In this document: piece by piece, positions 6,932-15,141 of the stretch | How the letters are laid out: the number at the start of each line of letters is the position of its first letter | How positions within the stretch are numbered: position 1 is the stretch's first letter | NCBI GenBank assembly: GCA_938028845.1 | Contig: CALIZJ010000098.1 | Location: 1-26,209, forward strand | Direction of reading: 5' to 3' | Source of the DNA: an uncultured Blautia sp. | GTDB lineage: Bacteria > Bacillota > Clostridia > Lachnospirales > Lachnospiraceae | Length of the DNA stretch: 26,209 nucleotides | Program-made: the position numbers and the translations under genes | Notes under the pieces: generated by a model | Database searches by the model: none | What the model saw: only the letters and a program-made list of their open reading frames with translations | What the model was told of the DNA's origin: nothing

Positions 6932-8129
6932 TTTCTGGTTAATGGCGGCGTTTGAATATAAAAAGCTGATGAAAAGAAAAATTACGTGGATCACTTTGGC
7001 GCTTCTTTTGGTTCTGATGGTGTTTTCGGCATGTACGCCAATTATAGGAGATTATTCCATAAATGGGGAACGGGTGGATTCCAATTATAATATGCTGAAA
7101 ACAGACATTGCCTATGCAAAAGAAATTTCCGGAAGGAAGATAGATGACGGCCTTTTAAAAGAAGCCGGGGAAGCTTATGCAAAGGTGCCTGATGTACCCT
7201 TATACGTTGCCACAGAGGAGTACCAGACATATGCAAGACCTTACAGTGAAATTTTTAACTGGGTGAGAAGGGCAAGGCTTACTACCGGGACAGAAACCGT
7301 AAAAGACCTGCAGGATGTAACAGAAGACAGGCTTTACAAAGAAAGAGAAGAGGCAATGTTAAGACTATGGGAGGCAGATGGATTTTCTAAGGAGGAGATA
7401 AACTATTTAAAAGCCCAGGATGATAAGGTGGAAAAGCCCATGGTATTTGCTTATAACGAAACCTATGACCAGGTTTCCAGCCTGATGTATACTTTGGGTA
7501 TTATGCAGACTCTTTTGATCGCTGTTTGTATACCGGGAATATTCTCAGAAGAACATGTAAAAAAGACCAGCCCATTGCTTTTAACTACAGTATATGGAAA
7601 AAGAAAGCTGTATCTGGCAAAGTTATTTACCGCAGTAACCTTTTCTCTGGGGACGAATTTGCTCTTATGCGCTGCCATTATTCTGCCCAATTTGCTTATT
7701 TTCGGAGGAGAAGGGTTTTCGTCTCAGATACAGACATTAAATCCCCTTTTGCCATGGGATCTTACGGCGGGTCAGGCAGTATTGATCCTCATAGGGATCA
7801 CCCTGGCATCTTCTCTGCTTTTCTGCGGACTGGCCTGTGTCCTGGGAGAGAAATTTAGAAGCAGCATACCTGCCATGTCAGTGCTGGTAGGAATTCTTCT
7901 TGCCGGGATTCTGTTTAATATTCCGGATGAATATCCCCTTGCCGCGCAGATATGGGACTGTCTTCCTGTTAATATGGCAGCCATATGGGGCGCTTTCAGT
8001 GAAAATCTGATTTCTCTTTTTGGCAGGTATTTTACTTCATGGCAGATAGTTCCGGTGATTTATGTGTTCCTGGCTGTTTTGCTGGGAATCCTTGGAGGGA
8101 GGGTGTATACAAAGACAAATAAGAATTGA
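6924..8129 (+). CDS. ABC-2 type transporter permease
   Basis: The 401-residue membrane protein starts with a basic cytoplasmic stretch and a first membrane helix (about 20-40). A long, hydrophilic and presumably extracellular segment follows (about 41-190, rich in Glu, Lys and Tyr), then about six membrane helices ending near 395. This one-helix, large-loop, multi-helix design is common in ABC-2 permeases of the NatB/BcrB kind. The ATG at 6924 lies inside the last codons of the ATPase gene, after GGGGAGGAAG. The large external domain is a plausible sensing or substrate-binding part. It is the last gene of the sigma/ABC operon. Confidence 0.85.
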   Translation: MNNFWLMAAFEYKKLMKRKITWITLALLLVLMVFSACTPIIGDYSINGERVDSNYNMLKTDIAYAKEISGRKIDDGLLKEAGEAYAKVPDVPLYVATEEYQTYARPYSEIFNWVRRARLTTGTETVKDLQDVTEDRLYKEREEAMLRLWEADGFSKEEINYLKAQDDKVEKPMVFAYNETYDQVSSLMYTLGIMQTLLIAVCIPGIFSEEHVKKTSPLLLTTVYGKRKLYLAKLFTAVTFSLGTNLLLCAAIILPNLLIFGGEGFSSQIQTLNPLLPWDLTAGQAVLILIGITLASSLLFCGLACVLGEKFRSSIPAMSVLVGILLAGILFNIPDEYPLAAQIWDCLPVNMAAIWGAFSENLISLFGRYFTSWQIVPVIYVFLAVLLGILGGRVYTKTNKN

Positions 8130-8135
8130 TGTTTG

Positions 8136-8160
8136 CAGCCCGACAGAGTATCGGGCTGTT
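8136..8160 (+). terminator. Weak terminator-like hairpin after the ABC operon
   Basis: CAGCCCGA (8136-8143) pairs perfectly with TCGGGCTG (8151-8158) across a 7-nt loop, 6 nt after the permease stop. Only two T residues follow, so it may act as an inefficient terminator or an RNA-stabilising hairpin. Confidence 0.5.
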
Positions 8161-8207
8161 AGGGGCAAGCAGTGAAGCGCGCTTTTTATGCAGCAGGCCC
8201 TTTAAGT

Positions 8208-9116
8208 TCAGCGGAGGATTTTTCCGTCTTTAATGGCGTTCATCCATTTCAGCACATGTTTCTGGAAGAGAAGGATATCCGGGCTGATGTCGTGATCTTT
8301 TCTTGTGAGCATGTAAGTGGACCAGCGGTAGCAGCCGTCTGAAAAGGGGATTAAAACCATGCTGTCATCCCCCATATCGTCAAAGACAAAATCTACCACA
8401 ACGGATATACCCCGGTTTTTCTTTACCATTTTATGACACAGGCTGAAACCGCTTGTCTCGAAGACGATGTTTGGAGTGAATCCTGCTTCCTGACAGCGTT
8501 TTATAATGAGATGGTGGATATAAAATTCGCTGCTTTCCAGGTAAAGGGGTTCGTCTTTTAAATCCTGGATAGTCACAGAAGTACGTGTGCTTAAAGGATG
8601 CTGCTTGTTTACAAGAAGTTTTATTTCGAAGCTTTCCAGTAAAGTGGCATGAACATCGGAAAAGTCAGAAGGGCCAATGGTAAAAGCGACATTGCCCTCG
8701 TTTTTGCCAAAAAGGCGCTCTACCTGTTTGTCCGGGTATTCTCTGTAATGAAGGGTGATTTCCGGGTGTTCCTTTTTAAAAGCAGAGATACATTCCGGAG
8801 TTACCAGGCGCAGGATGCCGTAAGCAGAAAGAAGATCGATTTCTCTGTTCTGGCGCTGATTGATCTTCTGGATGTCTTTGTAAATGTCGTAGTAGGAATT
8901 CAGAATCTGCGGCAGATGTTCATAGAGGTATTTTCCGGTTTCCGTGAGTGTGATGCCGGAAGTAGTCCGGTTCAGCAGCTTTGTTTGGAACTCAAATTCC
9001 AGGTTTTTTATGGTTTTGCTTAATCCCTGGGGCGTGATGTAAAGATGCCGCGCCGCTTTTGTAATGCTGTGTTCCTGACAGGTTACATAGAAACATTCCA
9101 GATCTTTTATCGTCAT
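8208..9116 (-). CDS. LysR-type transcriptional regulator
   Basis: The 302-residue protein has the LysR layout. The winged helix-turn-helix comes first (residues 1-60, with SITKAARHLYITPQGLSKTIK and the LLNRT-TSGITLTETG turn), then a linker helix, then a two-lobed effector-binding domain of the periplasmic-binding-protein fold. The ATG at 9116 follows GAGGGA. It is divergent from the Ugp-like uptake operon, separated by 491 nt. LysR regulators usually control the divergent neighbour, so it probably activates or represses this operon in response to the imported compound or its product. That link is inference from gene order. Confidence 0.88.
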   Translation of the reverse strand: MTIKDLECFYVTCQEHSITKAARHLYITPQGLSKTIKNLEFEFQTKLLNRTTSGITLTETGKYLYEHLPQILNSYYDIYKDIQKINQRQNREIDLLSAYGILRLVTPECISAFKKEHPEITLHYREYPDKQVERLFGKNEGNVAFTIGPSDFSDVHATLLESFEIKLLVNKQHPLSTRTSVTIQDLKDEPLYLESSEFYIHHLIIKRCQEAGFTPNIVFETSGFSLCHKMVKKNRGISVVVDFVFDDMGDDSMVLIPFSDGCYRWSTYMLTRKDHDISPDILLFQKHVLKWMNAIKDGKILR

Positions 9117-9145
9117 AAGGATCCCTCTTTTGAAAAAAATAGTTG

Positions 9146-9275
9146 GCGGGCATCAGCCATTTATTCCCGCGAGCAACGAGCCAAACGGACAGGCTTGCGT
9201 GTCCATTTGGCGACTGCCGCGAGGGTCAAATACCCCGTGGCTTGCTGCGGGGTGTTTGACTGATGGGCAATGCCC
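9146..9275. repeat. Folded REP-like element between the LysR gene and the uptake operon
   Basis: A compact set of hairpins fills about 130 bp: GCGGG/CCCGC (9146-9150/9166-9170), GCCAAA-c-GGACA paired with TGTCC-a-TTTGGC (9180-9191/9200-9211), GTCAAATACCCCG paired with CGGGGTGTTTGAC (9225-9237/9248-9260, one T-G pair), and GGGC/GCCC (9265-9268/9272-9275). CATCAG (9151-9156) can also close the whole set with CTGATG (9260-9265). Both main loops contain a GGCTTGC or GGCTTGCT sequence. It has no convincing coding content. A dispersed palindromic repeat or a structured RNA are both possible. Confidence 0.55.
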
Positions 9276-9307
9276 GGGAAGTGTGGTACGTTAATATCGA
9301 ATTCACT

Positions 9308-9323
9308 TATTATTTAAATAATA
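9308..9323. promoter_or_regulatory. 16-bp perfect palindrome, possible operator
   Basis: TATTATTTAAATAATA is its own reverse complement. It sits between the folded element and the orphan terminator in the LysR/uptake-operon gap. AT-rich palindromes occur by chance, and no promoter overlaps it clearly, so an operator role is only suggested. Confidence 0.3.
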
Positions 9324-9325
9324 CC

Positions 9326-9367
9326 AAAAAAGGAGAACGTTGTCACCCGCGGCGTTCTCCTTTTTTT
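9326..9367. terminator. Bidirectional intrinsic terminator in the intergenic gap
   Basis: GGAGAACG (9332-9339) pairs with CGTTCTCC (9353-9360). It is flanked by six A on the left and seven T on the right, so it could terminate transcripts in both directions. No gene ends here: the LysR gene points away on one side and the uptake operon starts 240 nt downstream on the other. Confidence 0.75.
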
Positions 9368-9490
9368 AGTTGGTTTTATGACATAAGGATATTAGTAATG
9401 AGGTGGTATTTGTTAAAAAAACGTTGAAATAAAGTACAGAATATTTTACATATTGCATATTTACGCCAGAAAACTTTACCAAACTTTCAT

Positions 9491-9520
9491 TTGAATTTTC
9501 CGAAAATACGATAGTTATAG
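9491..9520 (+). promoter_or_regulatory. Possible promoter of the uptake operon
   Basis: TTGAAT (9491-9496) and TTATAG (9515-9520) are separated by 18 nt and lie about 90 nt before the binding-protein start. The -10 is imperfect, as is common for activator-dependent promoters. The rest of the 9368-9607 stretch is AT-rich with no gene. Confidence 0.35.
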
Positions 9521-9607
9521 GAATAAAAATTCTTTATAGTATCTTTTGTAATGAAAAATAAGACAACAAAGAGTGCCATGTAAAATAGGCAGCTAAAGGA
9601 GGACAAA

Positions 9608-10951
9608 ATGAAGAAACGTTTAGCAAAAGCAACTGGCGTAGTTTTGGCAGCAGGGATCATGGTATTGTCCCAAAGCGGAGCGTTTGCGACTACGGTTATG
9701 GCAGAAGACACAACAGAAGCAGCGGGAGGATATACGGGAGATCCTATTACCATTAACTTCTGGCACACACGTGGCTCAGGCTCTAATTATGAGGTGATCC
9801 AGCATGAAGTGGAAACCTTTAACGAGACGATCGGAAAAGAAAAAGGGATCACAGTAGAAGAGACTTACATTGGCGACTACAACCAGATGCTTTCCCAGAC
9901 ACAACTGGCCATCCAATCCGGCGATTCTCCTCAGGTGGTTGTTTCCGGAAATACCTTTGTAAATTATCTGCTGGAGGACGGCGTTCTCGCAGATATGGCA
10001 CCGCTGGCAGAAGAGACAGGATGGGACCGTAATAATCTTCTTGATCCTTTTCAGGAAATAAACGGAAATACAGACGGCACTCTTTATACGATTCCTTATA
10101 TCCGTTCCACGCCGCTGTTTTACTATAATAAGACAATGGCAGACGCAAAAGGACTGACAGAGCCCACAACAATACAGGAAATGGAAGAATTCTGTAAAGC
10201 TTTGTATGAGGAGGATTCTGTAGCTGGCCTTTGCATTGGAAATGACTTCGGTTATCTGCAGGCATGCCATCTCTATCAGCTTGGTTCTGCCTTTGTATCA
10301 GAAGATGGAACTTCCTGTCCGGCTTTAGAAGATGGGACAATGCTCCAGGTACTCAGTGACTGGAGACGCTGGGTAGATGAAGGATGGTGCGAACCTTTTG
10401 ACGCTACAGATGCAGGTACCGTTATGACCGAAGAGTTTACGCAGCAGAAATTGGCATGTATGATCACCAGCTCCGGATCCCTGTCTCAGCTGATGGAAAA
10501 TGCACAGAACGCAGGATTTGAATTAGGCGCGTGCCAGTATCCTACCTATGATGAAAACAATCGTACAGCTATGATAGGCGGAGGAAATGTCTGCATTATA
10601 TCTGAAGGAAACAGCGAGGATCATATCATGGCTTCCTGGGAATTCGTACAGTTCTTAATGAGCGATGAAGAAGTTACCTACAATACAGAAATGACAGGCT
10701 ACGTACCAGTAACGAAATCTGTTGCCACCTATGCAGGAATGGAAGATTTCTGGAATGAAAATCCGCTGTATAAGGTAGCTTATGATCAGGTACAGACCGG
10801 ACACTGCCAGGAACAGCCCTACAGTCCGCATCTTCAGGATCTGACACAGGCATGCTGGGATGCAGTTTCACTTCTGATTGCTGACCAGAGCATTGACGCG
10901 GAACAGGCTGTGGAACAGATTCAGACACAGAGCGAAAGCTTCTTTAGCTGA
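9608..10951 (+). CDS. Extracellular solute-binding protein, family 1 (UgpB-like)
   Basis: The 447-residue protein begins with a typical signal peptide (KKR, then a hydrophobic core to about residue 27; possible cleavage after AFA or VMA). It continues as a type-1 binding protein: ITINFWHTRGSG at the mature start, GDSPQVVVS, YTIPYIRSTPLFYYNK and MIGGGNVCIIS are family landmarks. Such proteins capture a sugar or glycerol-phosphate-like ligand outside the cell and deliver it to the permeases encoded downstream. There is no lipobox cysteine, unlike most Gram-positive binding proteins. Instead the mature part holds ten cysteines, many for an exported protein. AAAGGAGG precedes the ATG. Ligand identity is not readable from sequence. 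Confidence 0.88.
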   Translation: MKKRLAKATGVVLAAGIMVLSQSGAFATTVMAEDTTEAAGGYTGDPITINFWHTRGSGSNYEVIQHEVETFNETIGKEKGITVEETYIGDYNQMLSQTQLAIQSGDSPQVVVSGNTFVNYLLEDGVLADMAPLAEETGWDRNNLLDPFQEINGNTDGTLYTIPYIRSTPLFYYNKTMADAKGLTEPTTIQEMEEFCKALYEEDSVAGLCIGNDFGYLQACHLYQLGSAFVSEDGTSCPALEDGTMLQVLSDWRRWVDEGWCEPFDATDAGTVMTEEFTQQKLACMITSSGSLSQLMENAQNAGFELGACQYPTYDENNRTAMIGGGNVCIISEGNSEDHIMASWEFVQFLMSDEEVTYNTEMTGYVPVTKSVATYAGMEDFWNENPLYKVAYDQVQTGHCQEQPYSPHLQDLTQACWDAVSLLIADQSIDAEQAVEQIQTQSESFFS

Positions 10952-10977
10952 TGTTGGAAGTAAAGGGATTGTAGAAT

Positions 10978-12030
10978 ATGGCAGAAATAAAATTAAATCA
11001 TGTAACAAAGATTTTTAACCGGGTTAAGGTCATTGACGGCCTTGACCTGGTTATTCCAGACGGAAAGTTCACTGTTCTTGTGGGACCTTCCGGGTGCGGC
11101 AAGACTACGGTGCTGCGCATGATAGCCGGGATTGGGCCGGCAAGCTCAGGACAGGTGCTCATGGATGGAAAGGATATCACAGATCTGGCTCCGGGTAAGA
11201 GGGATATTGCCATGGTATTTCAGAATTATGCCATTTACCCTACGATGACAGTGCGGGATAATATTGAATTCGGCCTGAAGAATAGAAAAGTACCGAAAGA
11301 AGAACGTGAGAAGAGGATCTCTCAGGTGACGAAGATGGTGGGCTTATGGGAAATGCTTGACCGTAAGCCCTCTACCCTTTCAGGAGGACAGCGCCAGAGG
11401 ATCGCTCTGGCAAGGGCCATGGTTAAAAATCCAAAGGTTTTCCTGATGGACGAGCCTCTTTCTAATCTGGACGCGAAACTGCGGAATTCCATGCGTTCCG
11501 AACTGATCGAAATGCATAAAAAACTTCAGGCGACCTTCGTATATGTTACCCATGACCAGGTGGAAGCGATGGCCATGGCAGATCGGATTGTTTTATTAAA
11601 TAAAGGCAGGATCATGCAGCAAGGTTCCCCCAGAGAACTTTATAATGATCCGGAAAATACGTTTACCGCTCAATTTATGGGAACTCCGCCTATGAACATA
11701 CTGAGATACGGAGATATACAGTTAGGCTTCCGCCCCGAAAGGGTGGTTCTTACCCGGGAAAAACCGGCAGTCTGTGCCTATGCGCGAAAGGCCAGAACCA
11801 TAACCTGCGAGATGCTGGGAAGTGAAACTGTATATAAGGTAGAAGCAGATGGAAGAGAACTTATGGTGAAGACCAGAGACTATGAGTTTGACGCAGGCGA
11901 GGAGTGCTGGCTGTCTGTACCGGAGAATCACTTGTTGTTCTTTGATGAAAAGGGAGACCGTATCCGGCCGAAAAATTTGGAAGAAAACACAAAATATATT
12001 AGAAAGATCCGAGGTGAGAATCATGGCTGA
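10978..12030 (+). CDS. ABC transporter ATP-binding protein (UgpC/MsmK/MalK type)
   Basis: The 350-residue ATPase has Walker A GPSGCGKTT (about 36-44), Q-loop FQNYAIYP, signature LSGGQRQRIALARA, Walker B VFLMDEPLSNLD and the switch His in VTHDQ. After about residue 235 comes the extra beta-barrel (MOI/TOBE) domain of the carbohydrate-uptake-1 subfamily, recognisable by LGFRPERV. It powers import through the two permeases that follow. The gene lies 26 nt after the binding-protein stop and its own stop overlaps the first permease start, so the genes are co-translated. In some Gram-positives one such ATPase serves several sugar importers. Confidence 0.93.
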   Translation: MAEIKLNHVTKIFNRVKVIDGLDLVIPDGKFTVLVGPSGCGKTTVLRMIAGIGPASSGQVLMDGKDITDLAPGKRDIAMVFQNYAIYPTMTVRDNIEFGLKNRKVPKEEREKRISQVTKMVGLWEMLDRKPSTLSGGQRQRIALARAMVKNPKVFLMDEPLSNLDAKLRNSMRSELIEMHKKLQATFVYVTHDQVEAMAMADRIVLLNKGRIMQQGSPRELYNDPENTFTAQFMGTPPMNILRYGDIQLGFRPERVVLTREKPAVCAYARKARTITCEMLGSETVYKVEADGRELMVKTRDYEFDAGEECWLSVPENHLLFFDEKGDRIRPKNLEENTKYIRKIRGENHG

Positions 12031-12949
12031 ATATGAACGGGAAGAATTTGCCCGTATGCCGCTGAAGAAAAAACTGGGAAACTGGGCTGTGTCATGGGCT
12101 ATGATCCTGCCGGCTATGATTTTTCTTGTAATCTTTACCATTTATCCAATGTTTAATATTATCCGCCTGAGCCTGTTTCGGGGAAATGCCCTGAATCCTG
12201 TTAAGGAATTTGTAGGACTGGATAATTATAAGGAAATCTTTTTTATAAAAACAGATTTTCTTACTGCGTTAAAAAACACAGGGTATTATACCATTGTGAC
12301 CCTGGTAGTGCTGATTACAGCGGCACTTTTATTTGCCTTATGGATGCAGAAGGACAGAAAGATCAATAATGTGGCCCAGGTTATGTTTTTTACCCCTCAT
12401 TTGGTGGCGACGATTTCCTGCGCCTTCATCTGGACCTGGCTTTATAATAAAAATGATTACGGCTTATTTAACACAATACTGGAATTTTTCAATCTTCCGG
12501 CCCAAAACTGGCTGAGTGATTCTGATCTTGCCATGAACGGAATCATTGTAATGAATGTATGGAAATCTATAGGATACTATGCATTGATCATACTTGCATC
12601 GTTAAAGACGATTCCGGCGGAGATCAACGAAGCGGCAATGCTGGACCAGGCCAGAGGCACCAGGAAATTCTTTAAGATTACCCTGCCTATGCTGTCGCCC
12701 CAGTTATTCTTTATTTTGATCACCATTACTACCGGTACATTTAAAGTGTTTGATTCCATACGGATCATGACAAATGGAGGGCCGGGAGATACCACAAAGG
12801 TAATCAGCATGTATATTTATGATTATGCTTTCCAGAGGAATAATACATTGGGAATTGCGTCCGCGGCGGGTGTAGTCCTTATGGGAATCCTGATGATAGT
12901 TACGATTATATACTTTGTCTTCCTGGAAAAGAGAGTTCATTATCAGTAA
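12023..12949 (+). CDS. ABC sugar/glycerol-phosphate permease, UgpA/MalF-like
   Basis: The 308-residue protein has about six membrane helices, the first being MILPAMIFLVIFTIYPMF. It carries the cytoplasmic EAA loop EINEAAMLDQARGTRKFFKITLPMLSP (about 200-227), which docks to the ATPase. The sequence NGGPGDTTKVISMYIYDYAF is also characteristic of UgpA-type subunits. The start is the ATG at 12023 with GAGGTGAG upstream; it overlaps the ATPase stop by 8 nt. It forms the translocation pore together with the next gene product. Confidence 0.92.
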   Translation: MAEYEREEFARMPLKKKLGNWAVSWAMILPAMIFLVIFTIYPMFNIIRLSLFRGNALNPVKEFVGLDNYKEIFFIKTDFLTALKNTGYYTIVTLVVLITAALLFALWMQKDRKINNVAQVMFFTPHLVATISCAFIWTWLYNKNDYGLFNTILEFFNLPAQNWLSDSDLAMNGIIVMNVWKSIGYYALIILASLKTIPAEINEAAMLDQARGTRKFFKITLPMLSPQLFFILITITTGTFKVFDSIRIMTNGGPGDTTKVISMYIYDYAFQRNNTLGIASAAGVVLMGILMIVTIIYFVFLEKRVHYQ

Positions 12950-12986
12950 GAGGCACAGACAGAGAAAGGAAGTACAGGATAAGCAG

Positions 12987-13829
12987 ATGATGAAAAGAAG
13001 ACTGAAAAGATATCTTCCTCAGTTGCCGGGGGATATCCTTAAAATAATTGTGATGGTCATTTTTGCCTTTCCCTTTTATTGGATGGTCATCACATCATTT
13101 AAACCATATTTTGAGACGATCCAGATTCCGCCTACACTTTGGCCCCATGACTTTACTCTGGACAATTTAAAAGAGATTTTTACCGGCGCCAATAATATTC
13201 TGCAGTATGCGTTTAATTCCATTGTGGTCACAGTGTCTGTAGTAGTGATCCAGGCCCTTGTTATGATCCCTGCCGCCTACGCTTTTGCCACAAGAGAATT
13301 TCCTTTAAAAAAGCTTATGTTCGGGATGGTTCTGATCGCTTTTATGATTCCTGAACAGATTACTTATATCAGCGTATATCTTATGTTTTCCAAGGCGCAG
13401 ATGATCGATTCTTTATGGCCGCAGATCCTTCCCTTTGGAGCCAATGCCTTTGGCATTTTTATGCTTAGGCAGAGCTTTAAACAAGTGAACGGAGAACTTT
13501 TTGAAGCCGCAAGGATGGATAACGCAGGGGAGTGGAAGATCATGATGAAGGTAGCCCTTCCCATATGCCGTCCCACATTGATCGCCACAATGATGCTGTC
13601 GGTGATCAGTATCTGGAATTCTTATTTCTGGCCTTTGGTCATGACAAATGATGATAAATTCCGTCCCCTGACCCTTTATGTAGAAAAGCTGAAGCAGGAT
13701 GTGGAACAGGGACTTCAGTGGAACATGATCATGGCGGGAAATATGATCCTGGTAGTGCCTATCATAATTATTTATTGTTTTGGCAGTAAGCAGATCATTA
13801 AAGCGTTTACCTACAATGGAGTGAAATAA
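12987..13829 (+). CDS. ABC sugar/glycerol-phosphate permease, UgpE/MalG-like
   Basis: The 280-residue protein is the second pore subunit. It has six predicted membrane helices (first: IIVMVIFAFPFYWMVITSF) and the EAA loop ELFEAARMDNAGEWKIMMKVALPICRP (about 180-206). The C-terminal IIKAFTYNGVK is typical of this subunit, where the last residues GxxK contact the ATPase. I took the ATG at 12987, which has AGGA about 8 nt upstream. An in-frame ATG at 12915 would overlap the preceding gene by 35 nt and add a non-conserved basic stretch. Confidence 0.92.
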   Translation: MMKRRLKRYLPQLPGDILKIIVMVIFAFPFYWMVITSFKPYFETIQIPPTLWPHDFTLDNLKEIFTGANNILQYAFNSIVVTVSVVVIQALVMIPAAYAFATREFPLKKLMFGMVLIAFMIPEQITYISVYLMFSKAQMIDSLWPQILPFGANAFGIFMLRQSFKQVNGELFEAARMDNAGEWKIMMKVALPICRPTLIATMMLSVISIWNSYFWPLVMTNDDKFRPLTLYVEKLKQDVEQGLQWNMIMAGNMILVVPIIIIYCFGSKQIIKAFTYNGVK

Positions 13830-13834
13830 TACAT

Positions 13835-15133
13835 ATGAGCAGACATGTGATCGTAATATCAGAAGATGCATTAGTTTACGAAGATACCAAGGTATTAAAA
13901 CAGCTGCCTGTCTTTAAATCCATCTGGAAACAGGCGGCAAGGGTAAAAAGAGTGAGGAGCATTTACCCTTCTGTAACTTATCCCTGCCATACCACTATGA
14001 TGACGGGGTGTTATCCGGACCGGCACGGAATCATTAACAATGAGCTGAGCAATGTGACAGAGCTGGCTTCTGACTGGAATTGGTTTTATGATAAGGTAAA
14101 GGTTCCTTCTTTATTTGATTTGGCAAAGAAAAACGGTCTTGTTACAGGAGCTGTTTTCTGGCCGGTAACTGGAAATTGTCCCTCTGTGGATTATCTGATC
14201 AATGAATATTGGCCCCAGAAGGAAGGGGAGACCACAGAAGAGTGTTTTGCCTTGTCCGGCAGCAGTCCTGAGGTAATCCGCTCCTGTATAGAGCCTAATG
14301 TGTGGATGCAGAAGCACCGGATCCATCCATACTGCGATGAATTTGTTTCCGCCTGTGCAGCCAGCATGATACGGAAATATAAACCGAATTTATTGATGAT
14401 CCATACGGCGAATATTGACGGATACAGACATGAGTCCGGAGTATTTAGCCCCAAGGTAACGCACGGGCTTCATGAGATTGATAACTGGCTTGGATGGATC
14501 ATAAAAGCGGCGCAGGATGCAGGTATTTATGAGGATACGGACTTTTTTATCGTAAGCGACCATGGACAGATTAATATCAACCGTGTGGTTTGCCCCAATG
14601 TGCTGTTTGCCAGGAGGGGGCTGATACAGGTGGATAAAAAGGGTCAGGTACGGGATTATACGGCGATGGTTAAGTCTTCCGGCGCCTCCGGACAGGTGTT
14701 TCTTAAAGATTCTTCCGATCAGAAGGCATATAATAAGACTTATGAACTTTTAAAAGAGATGTGTGAAGAAGGGATTTATGGGATCAGCCGGGTTTATACG
14801 GCAGAAGAGGTGAAGGAAGAAGAGCATCTGGCTGGAGATTTTTCCTTTGTCATTGAGACAGACGGCTATACTTCCTTCGGAGGAGACTGGAAGGGGTCTT
14901 TGGTGCGGGGATTTGATACTTCGGATTACCGGTTCGGTCATGCGACCCATGGACATCATCCGGATAAAGGACCCTCCCCGACCATGATCGCTTTTGGTCC
15001 GTCTATAAAAAGCGGCGTGGTTATGGACAGGTGCAGCCTGGCGGACGAGGCGCCTACCTTTGCGGCAGCATTGGGACTAAAAATGGAAAATACAGACGGC
15101 AGGGTGCTGAAAGAAATATTTAAGACAGAATAG
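13835..15133 (+). CDS. Cytoplasmic NPP-type phosphodiesterase / alkaline-phosphatase superfamily hydrolase
   Basis: The 432-residue protein belongs to the type I phosphodiesterase/nucleotide pyrophosphatase group. Metal and catalytic residues are visible: ED at 10-11, the nucleophile Thr48 in PSVTYPCHTTMMTG, D and H in ANIDGYRHESG, D-H in VSDHGQ, and H in HATHGHHP near the C-terminus. Members hydrolyse phosphodiesters, nucleotide pyrophosphates or, in some cases, phosphonoacetate. No signal peptide is present, so it acts inside the cell on material brought in by the transporter. It starts 5 nt after the UgpE-like stop with GGAGTG about 12 nt upstream. In E. coli ugp operons this position is held by the unrelated UgpQ glycerophosphodiesterase. 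Confidence 0.87.
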   Translation: MSRHVIVISEDALVYEDTKVLKQLPVFKSIWKQAARVKRVRSIYPSVTYPCHTTMMTGCYPDRHGIINNELSNVTELASDWNWFYDKVKVPSLFDLAKKNGLVTGAVFWPVTGNCPSVDYLINEYWPQKEGETTEECFALSGSSPEVIRSCIEPNVWMQKHRIHPYCDEFVSACAASMIRKYKPNLLMIHTANIDGYRHESGVFSPKVTHGLHEIDNWLGWIIKAAQDAGIYEDTDFFIVSDHGQININRVVCPNVLFARRGLIQVDKKGQVRDYTAMVKSSGASGQVFLKDSSDQKAYNKTYELLKEMCEEGIYGISRVYTAEEVKEEEHLAGDFSFVIETDGYTSFGGDWKGSLVRGFDTSDYRFGHATHGHHPDKGPSPTMIAFGPSIKSGVVMDRCSLADEAPTFAAALGLKMENTDGRVLKEIFKTE

Positions 15134-15141
15134 GAGAAGGC

